Positions 1 through 5,725 of a DNA stretch of 5,725 nucleotides are shown here, piece by piece. The notes beneath the pieces are model-generated. The model was not told the origin of the DNA. It did not search any database and saw only the letters and a list, made by a program, of their open reading frames with translations. Each line of letters opens with the position of its first letter. Within the stretch, counting starts at the first letter, position 1. Source of the DNA: Deltaproteobacteria bacterium (lineage in GTDB: Bacteria > Desulfobacterota > Syntrophia > Syntrophales > UBA2185); the NCBI GenBank assembly GCA_026388495.1, contig JAPLJQ010000212.1, forward strand, positions 1 through 5,725. Reading direction: 5' to 3'. Made by a program: the position numbers and the translations under genes.

Positions 1-864
1 CAGGGTTAAAAACAGAATCATCAGGACGAGCGCCCCCAGGAATCCCCACTCTTCTGCAAAGACGGAAAAAACGAAGTCCGTCTGCTGGACCGGAAGAAAT
101 TTCAACTGTGTCTGGGTTCCTTTCAGGTATCCCTTGCCGAAAATACCTCCTGAACCGACAGCGATAATGGATTGTATGATGTGATATCCGGAGCCTAAGG
201 GATCTCGTTCCGGATCAAATAACGTCAGAATTCTTTCTTTCTGGTATTCTTTTAAGAAAAACCAGCCGACAGGGGCCACAATGATCGTCGAAATAGCCGC
301 CGATAGGAAGGACCTCCATTTTACACCGACAAACAGGGTGATGGAAAAGAAAACGATGAGAAGAATCAGGGCGGTTCCAAGATCTGGTTGTTTGATAATG
401 AATAGAAAAGGTAACAATACAATCAGGAAGGGAAGGGATATCTCTCGTAATGTGTAGGTTTTGTCCAGGGTGTCGTTGTCGTAATATTTTGCCAGGGCGA
501 GGATTATGGACAATTTAACCAGTTCTGAAGGCTGGAAGAAAAATCCTCCGATCACAATCCATCTTTGAGATCCATGGGTTGCATATCCATAGAGGGAAAC
601 CAGGAGAAGAAAAATAATGGAGACGGCGTAAATAATGTAGGCGAATCGAGAAATGAATCGATAATCGATACAAAGGATGATTCCCATACAGAAAAGTCCC
701 ATGATGATCCATTGGGCCTGTTTTAAATAAAGGGTTTCCTGCTTGAAATCGTCTATGGTGTATCCGGCGCTGTATATATTTATCAGACTGATGAAACTGA
801 TGGCGAGAACCAGCAAAAGAAGGGTCCAGTCAAAATTGAAAAATAATCGGCGGTCAAATTTCAT
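1..864 (-). CDS. rodA: RodA, SEDS-family peptidoglycan glycosyltransferase of the elongasome (partial, C-terminus outside window)
   Basis: The frame is open from an ATG at 864 to the window edge, giving 288 codons that start MKFDRRLFFNFDW. RodA polymerises lipid II into glycan strands in the inner membrane, working with PBP2. Visible SEDS signatures are FQPSE (residues 110-114), KQPDLGT (158-164), the stretch DPERDPLGSGYHIIQS (217-232), GSGG..GKG (237-245) and FLPVQQTDF (256-264). In the last of these, D263 matches by position the essential extracellular Asp known in RodA/FtsW. About seven hydrophobic segments lie at roughly 14-34, 48-66, 72-93, 112-126, 142-158, 160-180 and 184-204, with another starting near 264. 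E. coli RodA is about 370 residues, so some 80 are missing here, including the late SYGGS-type motif. The gene starts 31 nt after mrdA stops, in the same direction. Its Shine-Dalgarno is weak (GAGA well upstream), so translation may depend on coupling. RodA is favoured over FtsW because of the PBP2/Mre neighbours and the DPERDPLGSGYHIIQS block. Confidence 0.96.
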   Translation of the reverse strand, partial: MKFDRRLFFNFDWTLLLLVLAISFISLINIYSAGYTIDDFKQETLYLKQAQWIIMGLFCMGIILCIDYRFISRFAYIIYAVSIIFLLLVSLYGYATHGSQRWIVIGGFFFQPSELVKLSIILALAKYYDNDTLDKTYTLREISLPFLIVLLPFLFIIKQPDLGTALILLIVFFSITLFVGVKWRSFLSAAISTIIVAPVGWFFLKEYQKERILTLFDPERDPLGSGYHIIQSIIAVGSGGIFGKGYLKGTQTQLKFLPVQQTDFVFSVFAEEWGFLGALVLMILFLTL

Positions 865-877
865 ATTTCAGGTCTCT

Positions 878-883
878 ATTATA
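878..883 (-). promoter_or_regulatory. TATAAT hexamer, possible internal promoter of rodA
   Basis: The spacer between mrdA and rodA contains a perfect minus-strand TATAAT, 13 nt before the rodA ATG. No convincing -35 box is found 16-18 nt upstream, where the sequence reads GGACCT at 17-nt spacing. If used, transcription would start only a few nucleotides before the ATG and give a nearly leaderless rodA message. It could equally be chance in an AT-rich spacer. Confidence 0.2.
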
Positions 884-895
884 CACCCGTCTAAA

Positions 896-2785
896 TTAAT
901 AGGTCCCGGTCAGCGCCTTCTGGTTTACGGCCAGAACGGGTTGATGTTTGTCGGGTCTTTTGTTTTTACGCTCGAAGTATGCGTCGATAATCTTTCTCGC
1001 AATGGGCGCGGCGACTGATCCTCCATGACCGGCATTCTCCACGATGACCGCAATGGCAATTTCCGGATTTTTATAGGGTGCAAAGCATACAAAAAGGGCA
1101 TGGTCCCTGAAACGTGCCAAATTTATCTTCCTTTTCCGTGCCTTTTCATCTTCCGGCAGACCGATAACCTGAGACGTCCCCGTTTTTCCGCAGACGTCCG
1201 CCTCTTTCCTTCTTAAGGCATGACCGGTCCCCCCATTTTCATTCACCACACCCCAGAGGGCATAACGGAGAATCTCCATGTTTTTCTTGCTGATGGGGAT
1301 TTTCCCTTTTTGTTCCGGTTCAAAAGATTTGATAACCCGGCCATCCATGGTTTCTATACTTTTAATGAGTCTGGGACGATAGATGACGCCCCCATTGGCT
1401 AATGCGGCGTAGGCATTCACCAATTGAAGGGGGGTAAGGAGATTGTAGCCCTGTCCGATGGCAAGAGATATGGTTTCACCCATCTGCCATGATTCTCTGA
1501 ACCTTGAAAGTTTCCACTGCTTCGTCGGAATCAACCCCCCCTTTTCCCGGGGCAGATCAATCCCTGATGCGGAACCCAGTCCGAATCCCCGGGCATACTC
1601 GGCCAGTTTATCCACACCGATCAGTTTCCCGAGGTTATAAAAATAAACATCACAGGATTCCACGATGGCCCTGTGGAGATTAACATGGCCATGGCCTTTT
1701 TTTTGCCAGCACCTGTACGTTCTGTTACCCAGTTCAAATGATCCGTTGCAGAAAAATGTCGTATCCGGCGTAATTAATCCTTCTTCGAGAGCCGCTGCGG
1801 CAACAATGAGCTTGTATGTGGAACCGGGGGGGTATTGACCGGCAACAGCCCTGTTTTCCATGGGATGAGACGGATCTGTCGACAGGTTTTCCCAGTCTTC
1901 GATGGAAATCCCGCCGTTAAACAGATTCGGATCAAAAGACGGCGTACTGACGAGAGCCAGAACAGAACCGTCGCGGGGATCCATGGCGACCACGGACCCC
2001 CTCATATCTTTAAGTGCCTCCCAGGCAACCTTTTGCAGAGAGGCGTCAATGGTGAGCATCACATTGTACCCCGGAACCGGCTGGATTCTGCCTACGAGCT
2101 TGATTTCTTTTCCAAGAACATTGACCTCCACCTGTTCCGCCCCGCTTTTGCCCTTGAGATAAGGGTCAAGATACTTTTCAATGCCGTTTTTCCCTGTAAT
2201 ATCTCCAATGCCAGATTCCCCGGATTCATCTTTTTCAAGATCCTCACGGCTGACTTCGCCGGTATAACCGATGATATGGGCCATCATTTCTCCGCCGAGA
2301 TACTGGCGAATGGGGACTACCTCAACTGCCACACCCGGTAAGTCCAGTGCATGGGTTTCAATAACGGCCAGTTTTTTCTTGTTGATGTTTTTTTCAAGCT
2401 TGACCGGGGCAATAAATCGTTTCTTTCCCGGAGAGGGAAACTCCATTGAAAAGGCTAAGGAGCTTTCCTCATACAGATTTTTTAATTTTTTTGCCATATC
2501 CTGGATGTTTCTGGAACGATTCGGCATAAAAACGATATCAAAAGAGGGCTGGTTATCGACCAGAACCTGTCTGTTGGTGTCCATAATCAGGCCCCTCAAA
2601 GGTCTGATTTTGCGAAGGCGGACGCTGTTGTTTTCCGATCTTTGGCTTAATTCGTCTCCCCTGATAACCTGCAGATGCCACATTCTGATGATCAGGAGAG
2701 ACAGCATGATCGAAATGACGGCAAAAGATATCTTGAATCTCGTTCTGAATCTCCCGGAGTCATGTCCGTTCAAGTTGCTCTGCAT
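896..2785 (-). CDS. mrdA: Penicillin-binding protein 2, elongation-specific peptidoglycan transpeptidase
   Basis: This class B PBP forms peptide crosslinks during side-wall growth, with RodA as glycosyltransferase partner. From the chosen ATG it has 629 residues, close to E. coli PBP2 (633). Order: short cytosolic N-terminus, one membrane segment (about 18-38), the conserved non-catalytic pedestal domain (NNSVRLRKIRPLRG near 52-65, then IIGYTGEV and the G-K-GIEKYLD block), then the transpeptidase domain from about 235. Active-site motifs are STYK (322-325, nucleophile Ser322), SCD (377-379, the SxN-type motif, with Asp as usual in PBP2) and KTG (534-536). C346, C359, H365 and C378 are spaced like the zinc ligands reported for another PBP2. 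Start choice: AGGTGG sits 5 nt before ATG 2785. Upstream GTGs at 2794 and 2791 lack a Shine-Dalgarno and would add only 3 or 2 residues. The start overlaps the mreD end by 26 nt. rodA follows after 31 nt. Nothing suggests damage. Confidence 0.97.
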   Translation of the reverse strand: MQSNLNGHDSGRFRTRFKISFAVISIMLSLLIIRMWHLQVIRGDELSQRSENNSVRLRKIRPLRGLIMDTNRQVLVDNQPSFDIVFMPNRSRNIQDMAKKLKNLYEESSLAFSMEFPSPGKKRFIAPVKLEKNINKKKLAVIETHALDLPGVAVEVVPIRQYLGGEMMAHIIGYTGEVSREDLEKDESGESGIGDITGKNGIEKYLDPYLKGKSGAEQVEVNVLGKEIKLVGRIQPVPGYNVMLTIDASLQKVAWEALKDMRGSVVAMDPRDGSVLALVSTPSFDPNLFNGGISIEDWENLSTDPSHPMENRAVAGQYPPGSTYKLIVAAAALEEGLITPDTTFFCNGSFELGNRTYRCWQKKGHGHVNLHRAIVESCDVYFYNLGKLIGVDKLAEYARGFGLGSASGIDLPREKGGLIPTKQWKLSRFRESWQMGETISLAIGQGYNLLTPLQLVNAYAALANGGVIYRPRLIKSIETMDGRVIKSFEPEQKGKIPISKKNMEILRYALWGVVNENGGTGHALRRKEADVCGKTGTSQVIGLPEDEKARKRKINLARFRDHALFVCFAPYKNPEIAIAVIVENAGHGGSVAAPIARKIIDAYFERKNKRPDKHQPVLAVNQKALTGTY

Positions 2786-3272
2786 TTCCACCACCTAAGA
2801 ATGTTTCAATCCGATAAAATATATGAAAAAAAACGGGACTGATCAATATGACGATCAGTGTCTGGGGGATATATATTTTTAATGCGTGCACGGATATGTC
2901 TGTCCGGTATATTAAAGGGTAAAGGCAGGCGATAATGACGCCCTTTAATAGAGCGCACATCAGGGTAAAAGACATAATCAAAGAGGTTTTATCAAGCGAA
3001 ATTTTATGAGAGGCCATCATAGAGACGAGAAAAATGGAGACATATATAAATACATGAAATCCCGACGCAGAACCGGCTATGCAGTCGAGAAAAAACCCGA
3101 GAAGGAAGCTGATGACGCCCCCCCTGATGACATCAAGACGGAATCCTGCGTAAATAACCAGGATAAGAGATATTTCCACCCCGATGATGCCGAAGAACAG
3201 CATGTCCGATAGCTTGTTCTGCAAGACAAGCAAAACCAGCATAAGAAAGGGCATCGAAAGATAATAGATCAT
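2760..3272 (-). CDS. mreD: Rod-shape-determining membrane protein MreD
   Basis: The product is a 170-residue, almost wholly hydrophobic protein (E. coli MreD is 162). MreD is an inner-membrane elongasome component that binds MreC and helps couple MreB to the wall-synthesis enzymes. Membrane segments are visible at about 5-19, 25-44, 52-69, 73-88, 97-121 and 131-151, the usual six. The family's small-residue/Asp motif appears as GFFLDCIAGSASGFH (59-73). Identity rests on this motif, the length, the topology and the position between mreC and mrdA, because MreD sequences diverge widely. Its ATG overlaps the mreC stop as ATGA, which implies translational coupling. AAGGA lies directly against the ATG, too close to be a normal Shine-Dalgarno. 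A second in-frame Met at residue 7 has no better site. The C-terminus (GGGNAEQLERT) carries the mrdA ribosome-binding site and start codon within its own codons. Confidence 0.93.
   Translation of the reverse strand: MIYYLSMPFLMLVLLVLQNKLSDMLFFGIIGVEISLILVIYAGFRLDVIRGGVISFLLGFFLDCIAGSASGFHVFIYVSIFLVSMMASHKISLDKTSLIMSFTLMCALLKGVIIACLYPLIYRTDISVHALKIYIPQTLIVILISPVFFHIFYRIETFLGGGNAEQLERT
2791..2796 (-). promoter_or_regulatory. Shine-Dalgarno of mrdA, inside the mreD coding region
   Basis: On the minus strand AGGTGG lies 5 nt before ATG 2785. It overlaps the alternative GTG starts at 2794 and 2791, which cannot use it. This decides the mrdA start. The site is within the last codons of mreD, so mrdA initiation is probably linked to mreD translation. 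Confidence 0.65.
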
Positions 3273-4093
3273 TCCTTTTTATCGCCATTCACTAAAAAAA
3301 CGAGAACCTCTTCCAACTTTTCAAAATCAACAAATGGGACAACCGGGACCTTCTGAAACATTCCTTCAGCATTTTTATCCGCACCTGTTACCACTCCCAG
3401 GAGCAATCCCTTGGGAAAGATTCCGGAAAGGCCGGCAGAAATGACAACATCTCCAACCTTGACCGTTTCGGGCTTTGGAATGTACTTCAGGCTGCAAACC
3501 CCGGAACTGCCCCCTTGAAGAATACCCTGATTTCTGCCTTCCTGAAGCAATGCATCGATATTACTGTTCTCATCTATAAGTAAGAGTATTCTGGAAACGT
3601 GCCATGATGATTCAATGATTCTTCCCACCACGCCTCTTTCCGCCACAACGGGGAGACCCGCTCTTATGCCGTGTGCTGTTCCCTTGTCAATCAGGATCGT
3701 TTTGATCAGAGTTGTCTGATCTTTTGCGATGACCCTGGCAGCGATAGTCGGATAATTGAGGCTTTCCTTCAATTTGAGGAGTTTATGCAGCCGCTTTTGT
3801 TCGAGATCCCCTTCACGATATTGGAGGAGTTCGTTGGCCAATAGAGCGTTTTCCTTTTTGAGACGCCTGTTTTCTTCCTCCAGACCCACAAGAAAAAGAT
3901 ACCGGTTCCACGCACTGCTGATTTGGTCTCCCGAAGCATTGATGACGCTGAAAAGGGGTGCTGCCGCTTCCAATACCAGTTTCCTGAAGAAACCGGCCTC
4001 AGATGGTTGTTTTACACTGTAGGACAATACGATCAGGGAGAAGACAAGGAGGATGCATGCTATGATAATGGTCTGGTATTTCTTGTTAAACAT
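3269..4093 (-). CDS. mreC: Rod-shape-determining protein MreC
   Basis: MreC is a bitopic inner-membrane protein whose periplasmic part self-associates and activates PBP2/RodA. From ATG 4093 it has 274 residues: a short cytosolic tail (MFNKKYQ), one membrane segment (8-25), a charged coiled coil rich in Glu, Leu and Lys (about 66-110), and the paired beta-barrel MreC domain (118-268). Family motifs visible are IDKGTAHGIRAGLPVV (135-150), GVVGRI (154-159), LLIDENSNIDALLQ (171-184) and GDVVISAGLSGIFPKG (214-229). Start choice: ATG 4093 has GGGAGA 3 nt upstream and gives the short N-terminus typical of the family. An in-frame ATG at 4126 with AAAGG upstream would add 11 residues (MFLHLQDYGRT) and cannot be excluded. 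The gene lies 69 nt after the mreB stop and ends in a 4-nt overlap with mreD. No missing motif is seen. Confidence 0.95.
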   Translation of the reverse strand: MFNKKYQTIIIACILLVFSLIVLSYSVKQPSEAGFFRKLVLEAAAPLFSVINASGDQISSAWNRYLFLVGLEEENRRLKKENALLANELLQYREGDLEQKRLHKLLKLKESLNYPTIAARVIAKDQTTLIKTILIDKGTAHGIRAGLPVVAERGVVGRIIESSWHVSRILLLIDENSNIDALLQEGRNQGILQGGSSGVCSLKYIPKPETVKVGDVVISAGLSGIFPKGLLLGVVTGADKNAEGMFQKVPVVPFVDFEKLEEVLVFLVNGDKKE

Positions 4094-4096
4094 CGT

Positions 4097-4102
4097 TCTC
4101 CC
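4097..4102 (-). promoter_or_regulatory. Shine-Dalgarno candidate of mreC
   Basis: GGGAGA on the minus strand lies 3 nt before ATG 4093. It competes with AAAGG placed 3 nt before the alternative ATG 4126. The purine run here is the stronger match to the 16S tail, though a little close to the start codon. Confidence 0.45.
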
Positions 4103-4162
4103 GTAATCCTGAAGATGGAGAAACATACACCTTTAGAATTGCACAAAATCTCACCTTTTCGC

Positions 4163-5200
4163 TTATACCTGGAATGTGACTTCTTTCAACACGTCCAAGT
4201 GATCCAGAGTCATTCCTGCGCCTCTTGCCACGACCGAAAGGGGGTCGTCTGCAATGGTGATGGGGAGACCAGTCTCTTCTCTTATCAGAAGATCAAGGTT
4301 TGTCAGAAGAGCTCCGCCGCCTGTTAAAACAATGCCCCTGTCCACAATATCTCCGGCCAGCTCCGGCGGGGCATTATCCAGGGCGTCTTTTATGGCATCA
4401 ATAATGATGCTGACTGGTTCAATGATGGCTTCCCTGACTTCTTCAGAGTTGATTTCAACAATTTTCGGTATCCCGGATATAATGTTTCTCCCTTTGACAT
4501 CGAGTTTCCGCAATTCGCCATCCGGGTAGGCGCATCCGATAGTCATCTTGATGATTTCGGCGGAACGTTCCCCGATAAGGAGATTGAATTTTCGCTTCAT
4601 ATACGCTACGATTTCTTCGTCCATCTTGTCTCCGGCCACCCGGACAGACTTGGCATAGACAATCCCGCCCAGAGAAATGACAGCCACTTCCGTTGTTCCG
4701 CCTCCGATATCGACCACCATGGAACTGATCGGTTCCATGACGGGTAAACCGGCCCCGATGGCTGCCGCCATGGGTTCTTCAATGAGATAAATTTCCCTTG
4801 CACCCGCTGATTCTAAGGTCTCTCTGACAGCCCTTCTTTCCACCTGGGTGATGCCGGAAGGGATGGCGACGACGATCCTCGGGCGAACCAGGGCTCTGCG
4901 ATTGTGAACACGAAGAATAAAATGTCTCAGCATGGCTTCGGTAATGTCGAAGTCCGCAATCACGCCTTCCCTCATGGGCCTGATCGCAACGATATTGCCC
5001 GGTGTTCTTCCCAGCATTTTTTTCGCTTCGAGACCCACTGCCAGGACTTTCTTTACACCTCTCAAGTCTTTATGAACAGCGACCACAGAAGGTTCATTCA
5101 GCACAATACCCTTTCCCTTCATATAAACCAGGGTATTTGCCGTTCCCAGGTCTATTGCCAGATCATTGGAAAATTTTCCTAAGATAAAATCGAACAGCAA
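4163..5200 (-). CDS. mreB: Rod-shape-determining protein MreB (bacterial actin)
   Basis: MreB is an actin-fold ATPase that forms short membrane-bound filaments and steers the elongasome around the cell. The 345 residues match the usual length (E. coli 347). Nucleotide-binding motifs run in order: phosphate-1 AIDLGTANT (15-23), the conserved EEP motif (141-143) that carries the catalytic Glu, phosphate-2 VVDIGGGTTEVAVISLGG (162-179, Asp164) and the adenosine motif GIVLTGGGALL (289-299). The hydrophobic N-terminus MLFDFILGKF suits membrane attachment. The start is TTG at 5200. It is fixed by AAGGAGG 7 nt upstream and by alignment to the family N-terminus, and the first in-frame ATG (codon 27) would remove the phosphate-1 loop. 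It is the first gene of the mre-mrdA-rodA cluster, so its leader and promoter probably set expression of all five genes. MreB is preferred over the paralogue Mbl because mreC and mreD follow directly. Confidence 0.98.
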   Translation of the reverse strand: MLFDFILGKFSNDLAIDLGTANTLVYMKGKGIVLNEPSVVAVHKDLRGVKKVLAVGLEAKKMLGRTPGNIVAIRPMREGVIADFDITEAMLRHFILRVHNRRALVRPRIVVAIPSGITQVERRAVRETLESAGAREIYLIEEPMAAAIGAGLPVMEPISSMVVDIGGGTTEVAVISLGGIVYAKSVRVAGDKMDEEIVAYMKRKFNLLIGERSAEIIKMTIGCAYPDGELRKLDVKGRNIISGIPKIVEINSEEVREAIIEPVSIIIDAIKDALDNAPPELAGDIVDRGIVLTGGGALLTNLDLLIREETGLPITIADDPLSVVARGAGMTLDHLDVLKEVTFQV

Positions 5201-5207
5201 AGCCTTT

Positions 5208-5214
5208 CCTCCTT
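5208..5214 (-). promoter_or_regulatory. Near-perfect Shine-Dalgarno of mreB
   Basis: AAGGAGG on the minus strand, followed by a 7-nt spacer and a TTG start. This is the full anti-16S complement at good spacing. It decides the mreB start at 5200 and compensates for the weak initiation codon. Confidence 0.85.
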
Positions 5215-5225
5215 AAAATTATTTA

Positions 5226-5239
5226 TGAAATGCCTTTCA
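5226..5239 (-). repeat. Short inverted repeat in the mreB leader
   Basis: The minus strand reads TGAAAGGCATTTCA: 5-bp arms (TGAAA/TTTCA) around a 4-nt loop, with one extra G-T wobble pair possible. It would lie in the mreB 5' untranslated region, about 12 nt upstream of the Shine-Dalgarno. The stem is AT-rich and weak. It could be a small hairpin, a protein site or chance. Confidence 0.25.
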
Positions 5240-5269
5240 CGCTGCATTTTTTTGTATCGTTAAAAAGTC

Positions 5270-5298
5270 CCTATACAGTATTTCATGACCCTAATCAA
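5270..5298 (-). promoter_or_regulatory. Sigma-70-type promoter candidate for the mreBCD-mrdA-rodA operon
   Basis: On the minus strand, TTGATT (5293-5298) is followed by a 17-nt spacer and TATAGG (5270-5275), each matching 4 of 6 consensus bases. The predicted transcription start is near 5263, giving a leader of about 60 nt before the mreB TTG. It is the best-placed pair I found in the divergent region. Strength and sigma factor are unknown. Confidence 0.4.
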
Positions 5299-5318
5299 TG
5301 AATTTTTCTAAAATGTTA

Positions 5319-5347
5319 TTGCATTTTTAAAATGACTGTAATACTAA
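5319..5347 (+). promoter_or_regulatory. Weak promoter candidate for the PpiD-like gene
   Basis: On the plus strand TTGCAT (5319-5324) is followed by 17 nt and TACTAA (5342-5347). Other registers, such as TGTAATACT in the same stretch, are also possible, so the exact -10 is uncertain. A promoter somewhere here is expected because the gene is divergent from mreB and begins at 5383. Confidence 0.22.
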
Positions 5348-5369
5348 TGCGGGTCGCAAATGATCTGTG

Positions 5370-5377
5370 AGGAAGGG
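5370..5377 (+). promoter_or_regulatory. Shine-Dalgarno of the PpiD-like gene
   Basis: AGGAAGGG lies 5 nt before ATG 5383. A nearer ATG at 5378 is out of frame and hits a stop after six codons, so it is not the start. Confidence 0.6.
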
Positions 5378-5382
5378 ATGTT

Positions 5383-5725
5383 ATGCTTGAGTTCATGAGA
5401 AAACATGCCAGAAACTGGCTTATGAAGCTTCTCCTCGGAATCGTTATTATTGTTTTCATCTTTTATTTTGGTTCCATGCGCGGGAGAGATAAGGCGGACG
5501 CGATTGCCATGATCGACGGCAAGCCTGTTTCACATGTGGATTTTCGGAAAGAATACCAGAATCTTGTTGATTTTTATCGGCAGCGCTATGGCGGCGCCCT
5601 GACGGACGACATGATAAAGGGGCTGAACCTGAAACAGCAGGCTTTTGATAACCTGATTCATCAGGGCATCATTCTCCGGAGGGCGGCAGATCTCCATCTG
5701 GATGTCTCCGACGAAGAGGTGAGGG
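5383..5725 (+). CDS. PpiD/SurA-type membrane-anchored peptidyl-prolyl isomerase or chaperone (partial, N-terminus only)
   Basis: Only 114 codons and one base are present, and the frame is open to the window edge. The N-terminus is a short basic tail (MLEFMRKHARNWLMK) followed by one membrane segment (about 15-30) and then a periplasmic region. This is the architecture of E. coli PpiD, whose start is similar in style (a helix ending in VLKIIFGIIIVSFI). After the anchor, AIAMIDGKPVSHVDFRKEYQN (40-60) matches the opening of the SurA N-terminal domain, where A/V-x-DG..V/I...F is typical. LKQQAFDNLIHQGIILRRAADLHLDVSDEEV (83-113) matches its helix followed by the S-D-E-E-V turn. Family members are folding factors for exported proteins at the periplasmic face of the inner membrane, usually about 600 residues with one or more parvulin domains. 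Those domains lie outside the window, so isomerase activity cannot be judged here. The gene is divergent from mreB and shares its 182-nt upstream region. Confidence 0.85.
   Translation, partial: MLEFMRKHARNWLMKLLLGIVIIVFIFYFGSMRGRDKADAIAMIDGKPVSHVDFRKEYQNLVDFYRQRYGGALTDDMIKGLNLKQQAFDNLIHQGIILRRAADLHLDVSDEEVR

Noticed and set aside
515..712. 65-codon minus-strand open frame inside rodA
   Set aside because: It is an out-of-frame reading of rodA. The true rodA frame is open across the whole stretch and carries the SEDS motifs.
1835..2341. 168-codon plus-strand open frame opposite mrdA
   Set aside because: It lies antisense to the PBP2 pedestal and transpeptidase domains, has no recognisable motif, and its composition is what the complementary strand of a coding region gives.
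2271..2798. 175-codon plus-strand open frame opposite the start of mrdA
   Set aside because: It is the antisense shadow of the PBP2 N-terminal region. No family features or convincing ribosome-binding site support it.
4094..4162. Possible terminator between mreB and mreC
   Set aside because: I found no GC-rich stem followed by a T run on the minus strand, so read-through into mreC is expected.
3923..4327. 134-codon plus-strand open frame crossing the mreB-mreC junction
   Set aside because: It runs antisense to the 5' part of mreC and the 3' end of mreB, with no domain. The minus-strand genes explain the sequence fully.
5263..5281. LexA-like half site (TACAGTA) in the divergent region
   Set aside because: The matching CTGT half at the required 8-nt distance is absent. 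Only the 9-nt palindrome remains.
5378..5398. Six-codon reading frame (ATG at 5378) overlapping the start of the PpiD-like gene
   Set aside because: The start abuts the Shine-Dalgarno with no spacer, so it could hardly be initiated. It is too short to support as a leader peptide.

Overview
The window holds a cell-elongation (rod-shape) gene cluster on the minus strand, read from right to left as mreB, mreC, mreD, mrdA (PBP2), rodA. The beginning of a divergent plus-strand gene for a PpiD/SurA-type periplasmic folding factor lies at the right edge. Both end genes run off the window: rodA lacks its C-terminal part and the PpiD-like gene has only its first 114 codons.

The organism is a Gram-negative, rod-shaped bacterium. 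The evidence is a complete MreBCD-PBP2-RodA elongasome set in the classic order and a membrane-anchored chaperone of the outer-membrane/periplasmic biogenesis type. The protein style (MreB beginning MLFDFILGKFSNDLAIDLGTANT, a PBP2 with the Cys-rich CNG/CW/GHG/SCD block) and moderate base composition suggest a deltaproteobacterium (Desulfobacterota, for example Syntrophales-like). This is an impression from sequence style, not a proven placement.

Layout: 1-864 rodA (minus, partial); 865-895 short spacer with a TATAAT hexamer; 896-2785 mrdA; 2760-3272 mreD, overlapping mrdA by 26 nt; 3269-4093 mreC, overlapping mreD by 4 nt (ATGA); 4094-4162 spacer; 4163-5200 mreB with a TTG start behind a near-perfect Shine-Dalgarno; 5201-5382 divergent control region; 5383-5725 ppiD-like gene (plus, partial). 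There is no gene-free stretch over 300 bases.

How they work together: MreB filaments under the inner membrane orient the complex. MreC and MreD link it across the membrane. RodA polymerises lipid II into glycan strands and PBP2 crosslinks them. The tight spacing and overlaps imply one transcript, most likely started from the promoter candidate at 5270-5298.

I see no undescribed system here. This is a conserved housekeeping locus. The points most worth a second look are a probable Cys3His metal site next to the PBP2 active site, the TTG start of mreB, the overlapping or ambiguous starts of mrdA and mreC, and a possible internal promoter just before rodA.
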